A DNA stretch of 59,191 nucleotides, taken from positions 1 to 59,191 of the forward strand of contig NZ_QBUD01000018.1 of the NCBI RefSeq assembly GCF_003058085.1, in the 5' to 3' direction. The position numbers were made by a program, and so were the translations under genes. Below the pieces are notes generated by a model. The model ran no database searches and had not been told where the DNA came from. It saw only the letters and a program-made list of their open reading frames with translations. The DNA comes from Yoonia sediminilitoris (GTDB taxonomy: Bacteria > Pseudomonadota > Alphaproteobacteria > Rhodobacterales > Rhodobacteraceae). The stretch's first letter is position 1. Every line of letters begins with the position of its first letter. Of the stretch, positions 18,435-30,838 are shown piece after piece.

Positions 18435-18904
18435 GTGACAAGGGTAAAGCTATTCTCAAGTGGTGGTCTGCGGAACTCGAACGCGATACCGCGCATGGGC
18501 GCCGGCTTGCGGCGACGCTTCGGCGGGCGGGGCCTGTGGCCGCGATGAGCGAGCCCAAGGTGCACGAGCTTGCGCGCGAGCTTGGCATTAAGGACGCGGA
18601 AAAGCTTGTTAGGCTTGTGTCGCTTCTCGCGGAAGTGCGCGAGAATGTGCCGCAAACGCTTGCAAAAGTCCTGGGTGGCCACGACCCTGACCTTTCGCAG
18701 CTTCGGTTTCAAAAGCTGATGCGCGCCGAAGGAGATGAACTGATCAACGGCCTTCGACGGGCAATTAAGATCGCAGGGCATCGCTGTAACGTGGCGGCTC
18801 TGGGCGAAGACCTGATGTTCTGGTCGGATCAGACCCGCATGACTTGGTGCTTTCATTATTTTGGGGCTGAGGCGCCCAATCAGTTTTCCGAGGAGACTCA
18901 CTAA
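18431..18904 (+). CDS. casB: type I-E Cascade small subunit Cse2
   Basis: 157 residues, all-helical. WWSAELERDTAHGRRLAATLRRA near the N-terminus is characteristic of Cse2/CasB. Two copies stabilise the R-loop within Cascade. ATGA overlap with cas8e; the next gene starts directly after the stop codon. Confidence 0.92.
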   Translation: MSDKGKAILKWWSAELERDTAHGRRLAATLRRAGPVAAMSEPKVHELARELGIKDAEKLVRLVSLLAEVRENVPQTLAKVLGGHDPDLSQLRFQKLMRAEGDELINGLRRAIKIAGHRCNVAALGEDLMFWSDQTRMTWCFHYFGAEAPNQFSEETH

Positions 18905-20663
<1,759 letters not shown>

Positions 20664-20667
<4 letters not shown>

Positions 20668-21331
20668 GTATGTTTATCTCGCGTGTGACCGTCTCGCGCT
20701 CGCCTTCTGTTCAGGCGATGAATGTCCTTCTCCTCCCCGACGACGCAGGTAAACGCACTGATGCGCATCACCGTCTTCTCTGGACGCTTTTCGCCGATGA
20801 GCCTGACCGCAAACGTGATTTTCTCTGGCGTGAAGAGAGGGCAGGGGAGTTCTTGATCTTATCTGCCCGTGAGCCTGTTTCGAGCGAACTCTTCTCGCGT
20901 GTCGATACGAAACCGTTCGATCCTGTGCTTGCAGTCGGGGATCGGCTCGACTTTGCACTCAGGGCCAATGCGACGCGCGCGAAAAAGAGCGTGGGCCGCG
21001 TGGATGTAGTTATGGATGCGCTTCATGGGATTGCGCCCGACAAGCGCGCAACAAAGCGCATGGAGATCGCCCAGATCGAAGGCCCGGCCTGGATCGAACG
21101 TCAAGGCGCGCGAAACGGGTTCGTTGTCAAACGATGCGAGGTAAAAGAGTATTTGGTTCATGTGCTCCCGACCTATCGGGGCAAACGCGTGGGGCAGCCG
21201 CAGTTTGGCATTCTCGATCTTCAGGGTACTGTTGAGGTCACGGACTCAGAGCCATTTCGTACTGCGCTCGAGAAAGGCTTCGGCCGCGCCAAGGCCTTCG
21301 GTTGCGGGCTTATGCTAATCCGTCGCGCAGT

Positions 21332-21335
<4 letters not shown>
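20664..21335 (+). CDS. casE: type I-E crRNA endoribonuclease Cas6e
   Basis: 223 residues, the processing enzyme that cuts within each repeat hairpin to yield crRNAs. The N-terminal RAMP strand is followed by DAHHRLLWTLF, whose His is the likely catalytic residue. The C-terminal glycine-rich loop FGRAKAFGCGLMLI is diagnostic of Cas6e. The palindromic repeats downstream (CCCCGC/GCGGGG stem) are the expected substrate. Confidence 0.94.
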
Positions 21336-22557
<1,222 letters not shown>

Positions 22558-22646
22558 GGCGCTAGAGTGCGTCTTTCGTGGCTGAAACATTCGGTGCGCT
22601 TTTTGACAATCGAATAATAGTGGTAGATCAAGTGTCTACAGGAAGT
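22558..22646 (+). promoter_or_regulatory. CRISPR leader
   Basis: 89 bp between cas2 and the first repeat. The distal part is AT-rich with TTGACA at 22603-22608, a candidate -35 element, and a weak TAGATC about 15 bp later. New spacers should be added at the 22647 side. Extent and promoter are inferred. Confidence 0.55.
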
Positions 22647-24185
22647 CTGTTCCCCGCCCACGCGGGGATGAACCGGCGGGTGATTGAGGAATCATTCATC
22701 AAAGAAGCTGTTCCCCGCCCACGCGGGGATGAACCGGCTTTGACGCAGACGACATGCTAGGCGCTCGCCTGTTCCCCGCCCACGCGGGGATGAACCGCAG
22801 GAAGGTGCGGCTATTTCGTATGACACAGCCTGTTCCCCGCCCACGCGGGGATGAACCGCCAGACAGCCCGTACGTGACCACGTGGCACCCCTGTTCCCCG
22901 CCCACGCGGGGATGAACCGCCCGCGTCAGTGCTAGGTCCAGCAGCGCCCGCCTGTTCCCCGCCCACGCGGGGATGAACCGTGTTGACCAGTCTATACAAC
23001 CCCAGGACTAGACTGTTCCCCGCCCACGCGGGGATGAACCGCTCGTTTGGCCCTTCGATGCCGACCAACGTTCCTGTTCCCCGCCCACGCGGGGATGAAC
23101 CGACGGCATAGTTTGCAGCTTGTCCCACCAAAGCCTGTTCCCCGCCCACGCGGGGATGAACCGAATTGCAGAGGGAATTCAACAACGGGCGCCCGCTGTT
23201 CCCCGCCCACGCGGGGATGAACCGGTTCTGTTCGCCTTCAATCGTATGCCCGAGTGCTGTTCCCCGCCCACGCGGGGATGAACCGGCTTGTCAGCCTCGC
23301 AATCGAATTGACCGGATCTGTTCCCCGCCCACGCGGGGATGAACCGATTTGTGTTTACAAAACTTTCTTCGCTGATAGCTGTTCCCCGCCCACGCGGGGA
23401 TGAACCGGGACCACTAAAAGGATATACCATCGAGAGACCCTGTTCCCCGCCCACGCGGGGATGAACCGCCGGGCCAAAGGGTGCTTTCTGTGCCGTCGTC
23501 CTGTTCCCCGCCCACGCGGGGATGAACCGGCGACCACGTTATCGTGAAGCTGCCAGTTGAACTGTTCCCCGCCCACGCGGGGATGAACCGCCGTCCTCAA
23601 GTCCTGTTCCGCGACCTCGACCCTGTTCCCCGCCCACGCGGGGATGAACCGTGCCCATATCGGTCATGAACGGCGTTGAGCGCCTGTTCCCCGCCCACGC
23701 GGGGATGAACCGCGGCCTTGACCTCGTGCAGCGGATAGTCCTGCCTGTTCCCCGCCCACGCGGGGATGAACCGTTTAGCACGTCGCTTGTGTCCGCGTTC
23801 TGATCCTGTTCCCCGCCCACGCGGGGATGAACCGGGCATAGGATGGCAACGCAGTCCATGTTGTCACTGTTCCCCGCCCACGCGGGGATGAACCGTCGGC
23901 GCGCAGTTGCAGAACAGGTATGTTGCCCTGTTCCCCGCCCACGCGGGGATGAACCGAGAGCCAAGCAGTTGAGGAACATACGGCATCTCTGTTCCCCGCC
24001 CACGCGGGGATGAACCGGGACCAACGGGCCGGACCCCGACAACTAGAATCTGTTCCCCGCCCACGCGGGGATGAACCGCTGTTCGGGCGCGGGTCAAATC
24101 GGTTTGCAGACTGTTCCCCGCCCACGCGGGGATGAACCGATGAACCGCTCTTGATCGGTCAGCCGCCAAGGCTGTTCCCCGCCCA
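22647..24185 (+). CRISPR. type I-E CRISPR array, 25 full repeats plus a truncated 26th
   Basis: The 29-bp repeat begins CTGTTCCCCGCCC and ends GGGGATGAACCG. It contains the stem CCCCGC-CCAC-GCGGGG that Cas6e should cleave. Repeats start at 22647 and recur every 61 bp without exception to 24111, giving 25 complete repeats and 25 spacers of 32 nt. The next repeat (24172) keeps only its first 13-14 bases before running into unrelated DNA. I saw no sequence variation between the full repeats. Spacer 25 (24140-24171) begins ATGAACCG, copying the end of the repeat. No spacer visibly matches elsewhere in the window. Confidence 0.98.
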
Positions 24186-24345
24186 GCGGATGCCGCGGTT
24201 GTCGCAGCGATGGCCATCACGCTCTTCAAGAATGGCCACCTTTCTTTTGCCATTGTGGTTTCATGCAACACGTACCTGCTTCCCAAAGACCTGACGACGA
24301 CGCTGATGACACCTAGCAATGATCGCACTGATGAACCCAGCTCTT
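24185..24345. repeat. dispersed repeat, copy B, abutting the CRISPR array
   Basis: Starts exactly where the 26th CRISPR repeat breaks off. The first about 150 bp match copy A (12919-13070). The part from 24310 onward, continuing to about 24402, matches copy C near the right edge (59011-59097). It includes the stop codon (24313-24315) and 3' flank of the minus-strand gene next to it. Confidence 0.85.
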
Positions 24346-24654
24346 GCAGACACCACACCAGAGCTGACCGTCTGCACCATGTTTTTGCCAAGCGGTCAGC
24401 TTTCGCCATTCATCCAGCGAAACAATTTGCCCGGTCCATGTTTTGGGATGGCCGCTTATTGCAAAACCATGGCGCATTGCAGAGCGGTCCAATGCCGCTG
24501 CGGTTTCATATCCAGCCGCATGACAGCCTGACAAAACCCGACAGAAGTCCGCTTTAGTTGGCGGTTCTGCAATTTTGTCAGGTTTTGTCGGATTGTCATT
24601 GAGGGATTTCGCGTAAGTAGTGGGATCTTGCGCGAGCGCCAACCACTTACTCAT
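24313..24654 (-). CDS. hypothetical protein of DUF3987 module
   Basis: 113 residues, unrecognised. It opens MSKWLALAQDPTTYAKSLND. The C-terminal half has GHPKTWTGQIVSLDEWRKLT and ends in a Cys/His-rich tail (CGVCKSWVHQCDHC) that could bind zinc. The start overlaps the upstream DUF3987 gene stop (ATGA), so the two are one unit. Genes of this kind accompany primase/helicase-like DUF3987 genes on mobile elements. A second copy of the 3' end lies at 59011-59097. Confidence 0.6.
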   Translation of the reverse strand: MSKWLALAQDPTTYAKSLNDNPTKPDKIAEPPTKADFCRVLSGCHAAGYETAAALDRSAMRHGFAISGHPKTWTGQIVSLDEWRKLTAWQKHGADGQLWCGVCKSWVHQCDHC

Positions 24655-25487
24655 TTCACTACCTCCGCGCGCGGGTTCACAACATAGCTTTTGCGGGGAC
24701 GACCTGATCCGGTGTGCGGAGCAGGTCTAATCCAGTTTGCGTTCTCAAGCACAGCAAATGCGGGTGCGATCTCTTTTGCAGATTGCAAGTCAGACAACCC
24801 GCGGCGCTGTATCTCCCGCGTGTTAATCTCTGTCAGACCCTCGGCCACAATGATCTCTGCAATGCGGCTTGCCGCACGAATCTCGGACGGCCTCGAGGCG
24901 ACCCCGTAAGAGCGATGTGCGTGCATGCGGAGGTGTTCTCCCACATAGTGGCATGCGCGCCCTAAATGAACGGTACTGATCATCTTGACTGGCGCCAATC
25001 CATCCTTTGCATAGTCTAGAAGTGCAAAAACCGTAGCGACACGGACAGCCAAGCCAGGCAATTTACCAATGTGACTCTTCATCAACCCTGACGCTTCGAT
25101 CTCCCAATCACGGCATTGCTCTCGAAATTCCTGCAAAACGTCTTGGGCAGCCGCGTCCAAGTAGAGAAGCTGCGGCGTTTTATTGCCGTGCTCATCAGTT
25201 ACCGGTTCAAGGGCCCGCAGACGCTGATAAGCAATCTGCAAAGTCTTGTTATCAACAGCAGTCGTTGGACGACGCAGCGGTGGTTGGGCTGGATATGTTA
25301 CGAGGTATCGCGCCAGCAAGCCGTCGTCGTCATTCTGAACCAAGAGCCTGTCCAATTTATCGGGCTGGGTGCCACCCAGAACCGCGATCGACAGATGCTC
25401 CACCAATATGGGTTCAGGGCTACTCTTCCGATCAACTGCATAGCTGCGGCCACCAAATGCCTCCAGCCAGAAGGGCCGGTCGGGCAA
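24651..25487 (-). pseudogene. N-terminally truncated DUF3987-domain protein
   Basis: About 278 residues from a TTG start, with the frame open further upstream to about 25560. The visible parts (RPFWLEAFGGRSYAVDR, IAVLGGTQPDKLDRLL, DDDGLLARYL) are C-terminal DUF3987 motifs found in phage/plasmid primase-helicase-like proteins. The N-terminal half with the ATPase-type motifs is missing, so the gene is a remnant. It is followed by the coupled small gene. Its upstream neighbour is the divergently oriented helicase-nuclease operon. Confidence 0.65.
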
Positions 25488-25681
25488 CCAACCATGGCCA
25501 GACAGCGCGCCTGCGCGCGCCAGTCGCTTGCAAAGTATTGAGAATTGATGTTTATTTGTGTTTTGAGGTGGTCTTTGAAACCAATTTTCGTTGTCAGGTC
25601 GAGTATTGGGTGCAGCAGACGCTATTCAAACATTCCGTCCCGGTTATCCGAAGGTTTCCGGCTCGGTAGAAGGCCTGAAGC

Positions 25682-28600
25682 ATGTCTCTGGTTTTGAAGA
25701 CGGTTCGGGCTTTTCCGAGAGGTCGGACTACCGAAGAATTGCTTGTTCTCGTCGGTGCGGCTTTCTCAAATGACAAGCGGCTTGCGGCTCTCAGCGAACT
25801 GGAGACGCTATTTCGCGATGGTTTGATAGTGAAAGGCAAGGACGGTCGCTGGCGTGCAAAGGCAGATGGTTTCAAACCCAGACATGAGAGCGTGTCGGCT
25901 TCGAGAGGTGGAGGGCCTGAGGGCTTCGTTGATGTCATTCACGCTGCCAATGCATTCTTCTCCTCGGAACCGACGGCGGCCGAACTACCTGATCAAGAAG
26001 ACGAAAGTTCAGATGCTCCCGATCCGCAAGCGCTACTGAGATATTGGCGCTCGGCCTTGCGTGCCGATCCACGAGGAGCCACGACCCAGGTTCTCGACAA
26101 ACATGGAATCGAGTGGGCCTTGATCTCTGGGCGTGGCCCTATCGGTCCAGAAGAAGGGCAAACGCTGACTGTTTCAATCGAACTCGACGCGATTGATCCT
26201 GCCTTTCGAGAGGCTCTGGTGCGAAGGGAAGGTCACGAGAACGCGCTTGCAGTGGGTTGGCCGATGGCGGTCGGACGACGTGGCGGAGTTCCTGTCTTTC
26301 GACCCGTTGGCATGTTAGCAGCAGCTTGGGATCGTAAGGATGACCGTCTAATCCTGACGATTGATGCCGATGACGTTTTGGTAAACCCTGATTGGGTCAA
26401 AAGTGCCGCTCGTGCCAGCGGCTGGAAGCGCGACGACCTCGCTGACCTTTTTTTCGTGGACGATGGGCTGGGGCTGCGGGCTCAGGATTTTGTGGAGAAG
26501 GTAAGGATTGCCGTTGCCAGTCAGATACGTGGTCGCGTTGTCGGCGAGAATCTCGCCACACAGCTCGATGCCTCGGCTCAAGGGATTTTTGACAGCGCCG
26601 CGATCTTCCTACCGACTGACTCTTCTTTCACCGCGGGGGCTGCTCGTGACCTGGATGCCATTGCGACATGGCCGAAGGACCGCCTTGAGAGAACTGCGCT
26701 TGGCGCGGTATTCGGGTTTGACCTTCAAGACGGCACGGACAAGGCTGCTGCAATCGACGCAGTTCCGCTGAACAAGGAACAGTTGCGCGCGGTTCGATCC
26801 GCATGCCAAGCGCCTTTGACCGTCGTGACCGGTCCGCCCGGGACTGGCAAAAGCCAAGCGATCGTATCTATGGCCGCGTCAGTGCTCGCAGATGGTGGCA
26901 GTGTTCTCGTCGCCTCCAAGAACCATCAAGCGCTTGATGCTGTGGAGGACCGTCTTGGCTCTCTTGCTCCGGACGTCCCATTCGCCATCCGGACACTGAA
27001 CCCGAATGACGAGGCGGATACGGGCTTCAAGGACGCCCTCAAACAACTCATCGACAGCGAAAATGTGACGCGCAACGCATCTGTCGACGAATTCGCATTA
27101 GGCGAGCTCAAAAGCGACGCGATCGCGAGAAGCGAAGTGGTTAGCGTGATCGATAAGATCACGGAAACGGAATGCGAAATTTCCGATATTCTGGACCGGA
27201 TTCAAGTCCGAGAGGATCGCGGGCGCCCTGACAACCAAGACTCTGAAGACGTGGATCCGAGACAAAGTCTCTTACTCCGCTTTGTCTCTTGGTTTGGATC
27301 GCTTTTCGCCAAGCGTCCCCCCAAAGTAGCGCCAGTGACAGATCATTCTTCGTCCCGCCGCGGAATGAACGTCAAAGAGCTTCATTGCGCGCTGGCAGAA
27401 AAAAGATATGAACGCGATGCGCTCGGGACACCTGACGATCCGATCGCCTTAGGCGAGAAGATCCGGGAAGCGACCGAGAATCTTCTGCCTCGCATTCTGT
27501 CCGCCCGGACACATCTCCCAGAGGATGAGAGGCGCGAAATCGCAGAACTCTACGATGACTGGACATTCGACGGGGGACGGGGACATCCCCCTACTGATCT
27601 TTCGCGCGTCCTCATTTCGCATCGGCCTTTGTGGCTTGCATCGATCTTGGGCACGCCTCGACGCATACCTCTTGATGACGGGCTGTTTGACCTCGTGATC
27701 TTCGACGAGGCGAGCCAATGCGACATCGCGACGGCCGTTCCGTTGCTGGCGCGCGCGAAGCGGGCCGTCGTTGTTGGGGATGATCGACAACTGTCATTCA
27801 TCCCTCAACTGGGTCAGGCGCAGGATCGCAATCTCATGCAGGCTCAGGGCCTACCGGTCGCCAGAATGGGCCGTTTCGCCCAGAGTCGCCGTTCGCTATT
27901 CGATTTCGCATCGCGCGTGTCTGTTGCCGACAACAGGATTACTCTGAGGCACCAGTATCGTTCAGCAGGCCCCATCGTCGATTACATCAGCGAGAACTTC
28001 TACGGAAACCAGTTGCAGACCTCGTATGACCCGAGGCGACTGAACGTGCCAGATGGGGTGCGCCCTGGCCTCGCATGGGAACATGTTCCTGCTCCCGCGG
28101 TCCCGCAAATGGGCAACGTCAATCCGTCGGAAGTAAGCGCGATTGTTAGGCACCTGAAAAAGCTGATCGTTGAAGACAAATACACTGGCAGCATCGGTGT
28201 CATAACGCCGTTTCGCGCTCAAGTGGCCGCTATCGAGAACGCGGTCGATGCCGTCCTGGATGAACCGAAGCGCATTGCCTGCGAGCTCAAGGTTGGCACA
28301 GTTGACGGTTTTCAGGGACAGGAGCGGGATCTCATCATGTTCTCGCCTTGCGTCGGTCCACGCAGCCCGCAGTCTGGCTTGACCTTCTTTCAGCGAGATA
28401 CGCGCCGTTTGAACGTTGCGATTTCGCGGGCTCGGGCGGTCGCGATGATCTTCGGCGATCTTGATTTTGCACGTTCAGGGCAATCAAAAGCGCTGGCCAA
28501 GCTCGCTTCGAGGGCGACGGAAGCGCGGACGAAACGGGGCGAAGGTGTGTTCGACAGCGATTGGGAACGCAAAGTCTATCACGCTCTGAAGGCCCGAGGT

Positions 28601-28858
28601 CTGGATCCGCAGCCGCAGCACGAAATAGCTGGGCGGAGGCTGGACTTCGCGTTGTTTGGAGCGAATGATGTAAAGCTCGATCTCGAGGTCGACGGACGCA
28701 GATGGCACGAAAGCCCAGACGGTCGTCGAAAGACGTCAGACCTGTGGCGCGATCATCAACTGAAGTCCATGGGATGGCGGGTGCGCCGGTTCTGGGTGGA
28801 CGAACTTTCAAGGGATATGGAGGGTTGTCTTGACCGAGTCGAACAAGACCTATCGTAA
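25682..28858 (+). CDS. UPF1-like SF1 helicase fused to Vsr/DUF559-type nuclease
   Basis: 1058 residues. The N-terminal about 70 residues look like a winged helix. The SF1 (DNA2/NAM7/UPF1-like) helicase has Walker A GPPGTGKS at 384-391, D675-E-A-S-Q in motif II, a long insertion between them and the C-terminal motifs TVDGFQGQERDLI and RLNVAISRAR. A PD-(D/E)XK nuclease of the Vsr/DUF559 kind follows: SDWERKVY near 959-966, D988 in RRLDF, and E1002-V-D-G, then the basic end WRVRRFW. It fits helicase-Vsr defence proteins and the CnuH role in CoCoNuT systems. ATG 25682 follows AGAAGG. It is the first gene of a five-gene operon. Confidence 0.88.
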   Translation: MSLVLKTVRAFPRGRTTEELLVLVGAAFSNDKRLAALSELETLFRDGLIVKGKDGRWRAKADGFKPRHESVSASRGGGPEGFVDVIHAANAFFSSEPTAAELPDQEDESSDAPDPQALLRYWRSALRADPRGATTQVLDKHGIEWALISGRGPIGPEEGQTLTVSIELDAIDPAFREALVRREGHENALAVGWPMAVGRRGGVPVFRPVGMLAAAWDRKDDRLILTIDADDVLVNPDWVKSAARASGWKRDDLADLFFVDDGLGLRAQDFVEKVRIAVASQIRGRVVGENLATQLDASAQGIFDSAAIFLPTDSSFTAGAARDLDAIATWPKDRLERTALGAVFGFDLQDGTDKAAAIDAVPLNKEQLRAVRSACQAPLTVVTGPPGTGKSQAIVSMAASVLADGGSVLVASKNHQALDAVEDRLGSLAPDVPFAIRTLNPNDEADTGFKDALKQLIDSENVTRNASVDEFALGELKSDAIARSEVVSVIDKITETECEISDILDRIQVREDRGRPDNQDSEDVDPRQSLLLRFVSWFGSLFAKRPPKVAPVTDHSSSRRGMNVKELHCALAEKRYERDALGTPDDPIALGEKIREATENLLPRILSARTHLPEDERREIAELYDDWTFDGGRGHPPTDLSRVLISHRPLWLASILGTPRRIPLDDGLFDLVIFDEASQCDIATAVPLLARAKRAVVVGDDRQLSFIPQLGQAQDRNLMQAQGLPVARMGRFAQSRRSLFDFASRVSVADNRITLRHQYRSAGPIVDYISENFYGNQLQTSYDPRRLNVPDGVRPGLAWEHVPAPAVPQMGNVNPSEVSAIVRHLKKLIVEDKYTGSIGVITPFRAQVAAIENAVDAVLDEPKRIACELKVGTVDGFQGQERDLIMFSPCVGPRSPQSGLTFFQRDTRRLNVAISRARAVAMIFGDLDFARSGQSKALAKLASRATEARTKRGEGVFDSDWERKVYHALKARGLDPQPQHEIAGRRLDFALFGANDVKLDLEVDGRRWHESPDGRRKTSDLWRDHQLKSMGWRVRRFWVDELSRDMEGCLDRVEQDLS

Positions 28859-30827
28859 GTCGAGCAGGAACACCGCGGTTGCGTTGGGGCTGGGTGGCGC
28901 CGCCATCCTTGCCTCGGGCTTTCTCGTCCTGCAAGTCAACTCGCTCGATCGCCGATATGGTCGTATCGAGGAAAATCTGAGCTACTACACCGGGGAACTC
29001 CAATCCGCGCAGCAGCAACTGGCTTTTGCTCGTGAGCAGTTTCGCGAACTTTCTGACCAAAAGCAAAGCTTGTCTCAGGAAGTCGCGAGCGCCGAACGCA
29101 GCCTTCAAAGCGCGGCTCAGAGAGAGGCGGATGCGCAGGCTAGTGTCGAAGCAAGCCAGGCCAAATTGACTGCTGAGCGGGACCGTTTGGCCGAAGCCCA
29201 AAAAACGATTGCGGATGCGCAGCGAATTGAACGTGAAACTGCTCAAGCTTTGCTGCGAAGAAATGGCCTCGAAACAGAGGTGGTCAAACTGAAAGGCGAT
29301 GTGCAGGCCCTTAAGGAGAGCCAGCAAGAGTTGTCTGCTGGTGTTGACCAAACGCAATCGGCTGTCGATCGCCTCGAAGAGAGAAGAGCTGAACTTCAAC
29401 GTGAAGTGGATAGACTCGCGCCCGCCGTTGAAGACCTTCGTGCACAGGAGCGGCTTGTCGAACAACTGCGAGGTGACGAGGATCGTCTCGAACAGAGCCT
29501 CGACGATTTGAATGCGAACATTGCAATTGCACGGACTGAATTGGCGACCAGCGCGGAAAAGGTCGATGCGGCCGAGGAGAGGCTGCGTGCAGGGCAGGAA
29601 CAAATAGCATCCACAGAAGCTCAACTTGAAACACTGAATTTCGAAGTCGATGACCTCGAGTCGAGACAGGGCGAACTGCAGGCAAGTGTCTCGGGAGCAG
29701 AGACGCGTCTTTCTTCATTGCAAAATGAACTGGAGATCGCACAGAACGCGGTGACGCGAGCTGATGCGCAGCGCGCTGAAACTACAGAAGCACTCAACAT
29801 CGCTCAGGAACAGTTTTCGACGCGAAGCGCTCAGCTCTCTACCCTCCAGTCGCAGATTGCATCGGCAGAGGAAGAGCTTGCCGAACTTGAAGAGAGACGG
29901 GCGGAATTCAGCAGATTGCAGGCTCAAATGGACCAGCTGCAAGCACGTCGAACGACACTAGAGGAGGTTCTCCCCGATCTTGAGAAGCGAGTTCAAGCAG
30001 AGCGGGCTAATTTGGGTTCTATCACGACAGAAGTGGAGACAGAGCTCGGGCGAGTTGCTGTACTCAAAGGCCAGGGTTCCAGTCTGGAGGCCGACATCGA
30101 GCGCCTCCAAGAGCGTCGCGACGAACTCGGGCTGGAAACGCAGTCCGCCACTGCTGAGGCGGAGGCCGCGCGCGCATCCCTTCAAGCTGAGCTTGGTCAA
30201 CTTGCGGAAACCGATGCCCTTTCAAGAGCGCGGACTGCCGATTTGAGGCGCTTGAGAGAAGCTCTTGGAGCTGCTGAAAGAGAGCTTTCCGAACTTGAAG
30301 AGAGACGGGCGGAATTCAGCAGATTGCAGGCTCAAATAGACCAGCTGCAAGCACGTCGAACGACACTAGAGGAGGTTCTCCCCGAACTTGAGAAGCGAGT
30401 TCAAGCAGAGCGGGCTAATTTGGGTTCTATCACGACAGAAGTGGAAACAGAGCTCGGGCGAGTTGCTGAACTCAAAGGCCAGGGTTCCAGTCTGGAAGCC
30501 GACATCGAGCGCCTCCAAGAGCGTCGCGACGAACTCGGGCTGGAAACGCAGTCCGCCACTGCTGAGGCGGAGGCCGCGCGCGCATCCCTTCAAGCTGAGC
30601 TTGGTCAACTTGCGGAAACCGATGCCCTTTCAAGAGCGCGGACTGCCGATTTGAGGCGCTTGAGAGAAGCTCTTGCTGCTGCCGATGATGAGCTTTCCGA
30701 GACACGAGCGGAACTGATGGACGGACAGTCTGTGGAACAGGAACCAGTATCAACCATTAGTGAAGGCGCTGGCGCCCGTGAAAACGCTCAGTCTGACAAC
30801 TCCGCGCCATCGAGCACCGACAATTGA
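28830..30827 (+). CDS. membrane-anchored coiled-coil protein with internal duplication
   Basis: 665 residues from TTG 28830, preceded by GGAGGG and overlapping the helicase gene by 29 bp. One transmembrane helix lies at about 15-36 (AVALGLGGAAILASGFLVL); the rest is almost uninterrupted coiled coil rich in Glu, Gln, Leu, Arg and Ala. Two 136-residue units (from about 352) are near-identical at DNA level. Resembles structural coiled-coil subunits of CoCoNuT systems, here probably anchoring the complex to the inner membrane. A general SMC-like or chemotaxis-like protein is less likely because no ATPase head is present. A specific family is not recognised. Confidence 0.75.
   Translation: MTESNKTYRKSSRNTAVALGLGGAAILASGFLVLQVNSLDRRYGRIEENLSYYTGELQSAQQQLAFAREQFRELSDQKQSLSQEVASAERSLQSAAQREADAQASVEASQAKLTAERDRLAEAQKTIADAQRIERETAQALLRRNGLETEVVKLKGDVQALKESQQELSAGVDQTQSAVDRLEERRAELQREVDRLAPAVEDLRAQERLVEQLRGDEDRLEQSLDDLNANIAIARTELATSAEKVDAAEERLRAGQEQIASTEAQLETLNFEVDDLESRQGELQASVSGAETRLSSLQNELEIAQNAVTRADAQRAETTEALNIAQEQFSTRSAQLSTLQSQIASAEEELAELEERRAEFSRLQAQMDQLQARRTTLEEVLPDLEKRVQAERANLGSITTEVETELGRVAVLKGQGSSLEADIERLQERRDELGLETQSATAEAEAARASLQAELGQLAETDALSRARTADLRRLREALGAAERELSELEERRAEFSRLQAQIDQLQARRTTLEEVLPELEKRVQAERANLGSITTEVETELGRVAELKGQGSSLEADIERLQERRDELGLETQSATAEAEAARASLQAELGQLAETDALSRARTADLRRLREALAAADDELSETRAELMDGQSVEQEPVSTISEGAGARENAQSDNSAPSSTDN
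29882..30697 (+). repeat. 408-bp in-frame tandem duplication
   Basis: The unit from 29882 recurs at 30290, exactly 408 bp (136 codons) later. The two copies differ by only a handful of substitutions until about 30675, where the second copy diverges. The near-identity at synonymous sites implies recent duplication or ongoing gene conversion. Confidence 0.92.
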
Positions 30828-30838
30828 GGTAACCGAAA

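Noticed and set aside
22699..24125. Several minus-strand ORFs across the CRISPR array with recurring SSPRGRGT, FIPAWAGN and HPRVGGEQ phrases
   Set aside because: These are the three reading frames of the 29-bp repeat on the antisense strand, a classical annotation artefact.
22676..24171. Self-targeting spacers within the window
   Set aside because: Reading all 25 spacers against the window by eye gave no match; a whole-genome search is needed to exclude it elsewhere.
28335..29624. 429-codon minus-strand ORF spanning the helicase and coiled-coil gene junction
   Set aside because: Antisense to two coupled genes with clear protein features; Leu/Arg/Ser-rich without domain.
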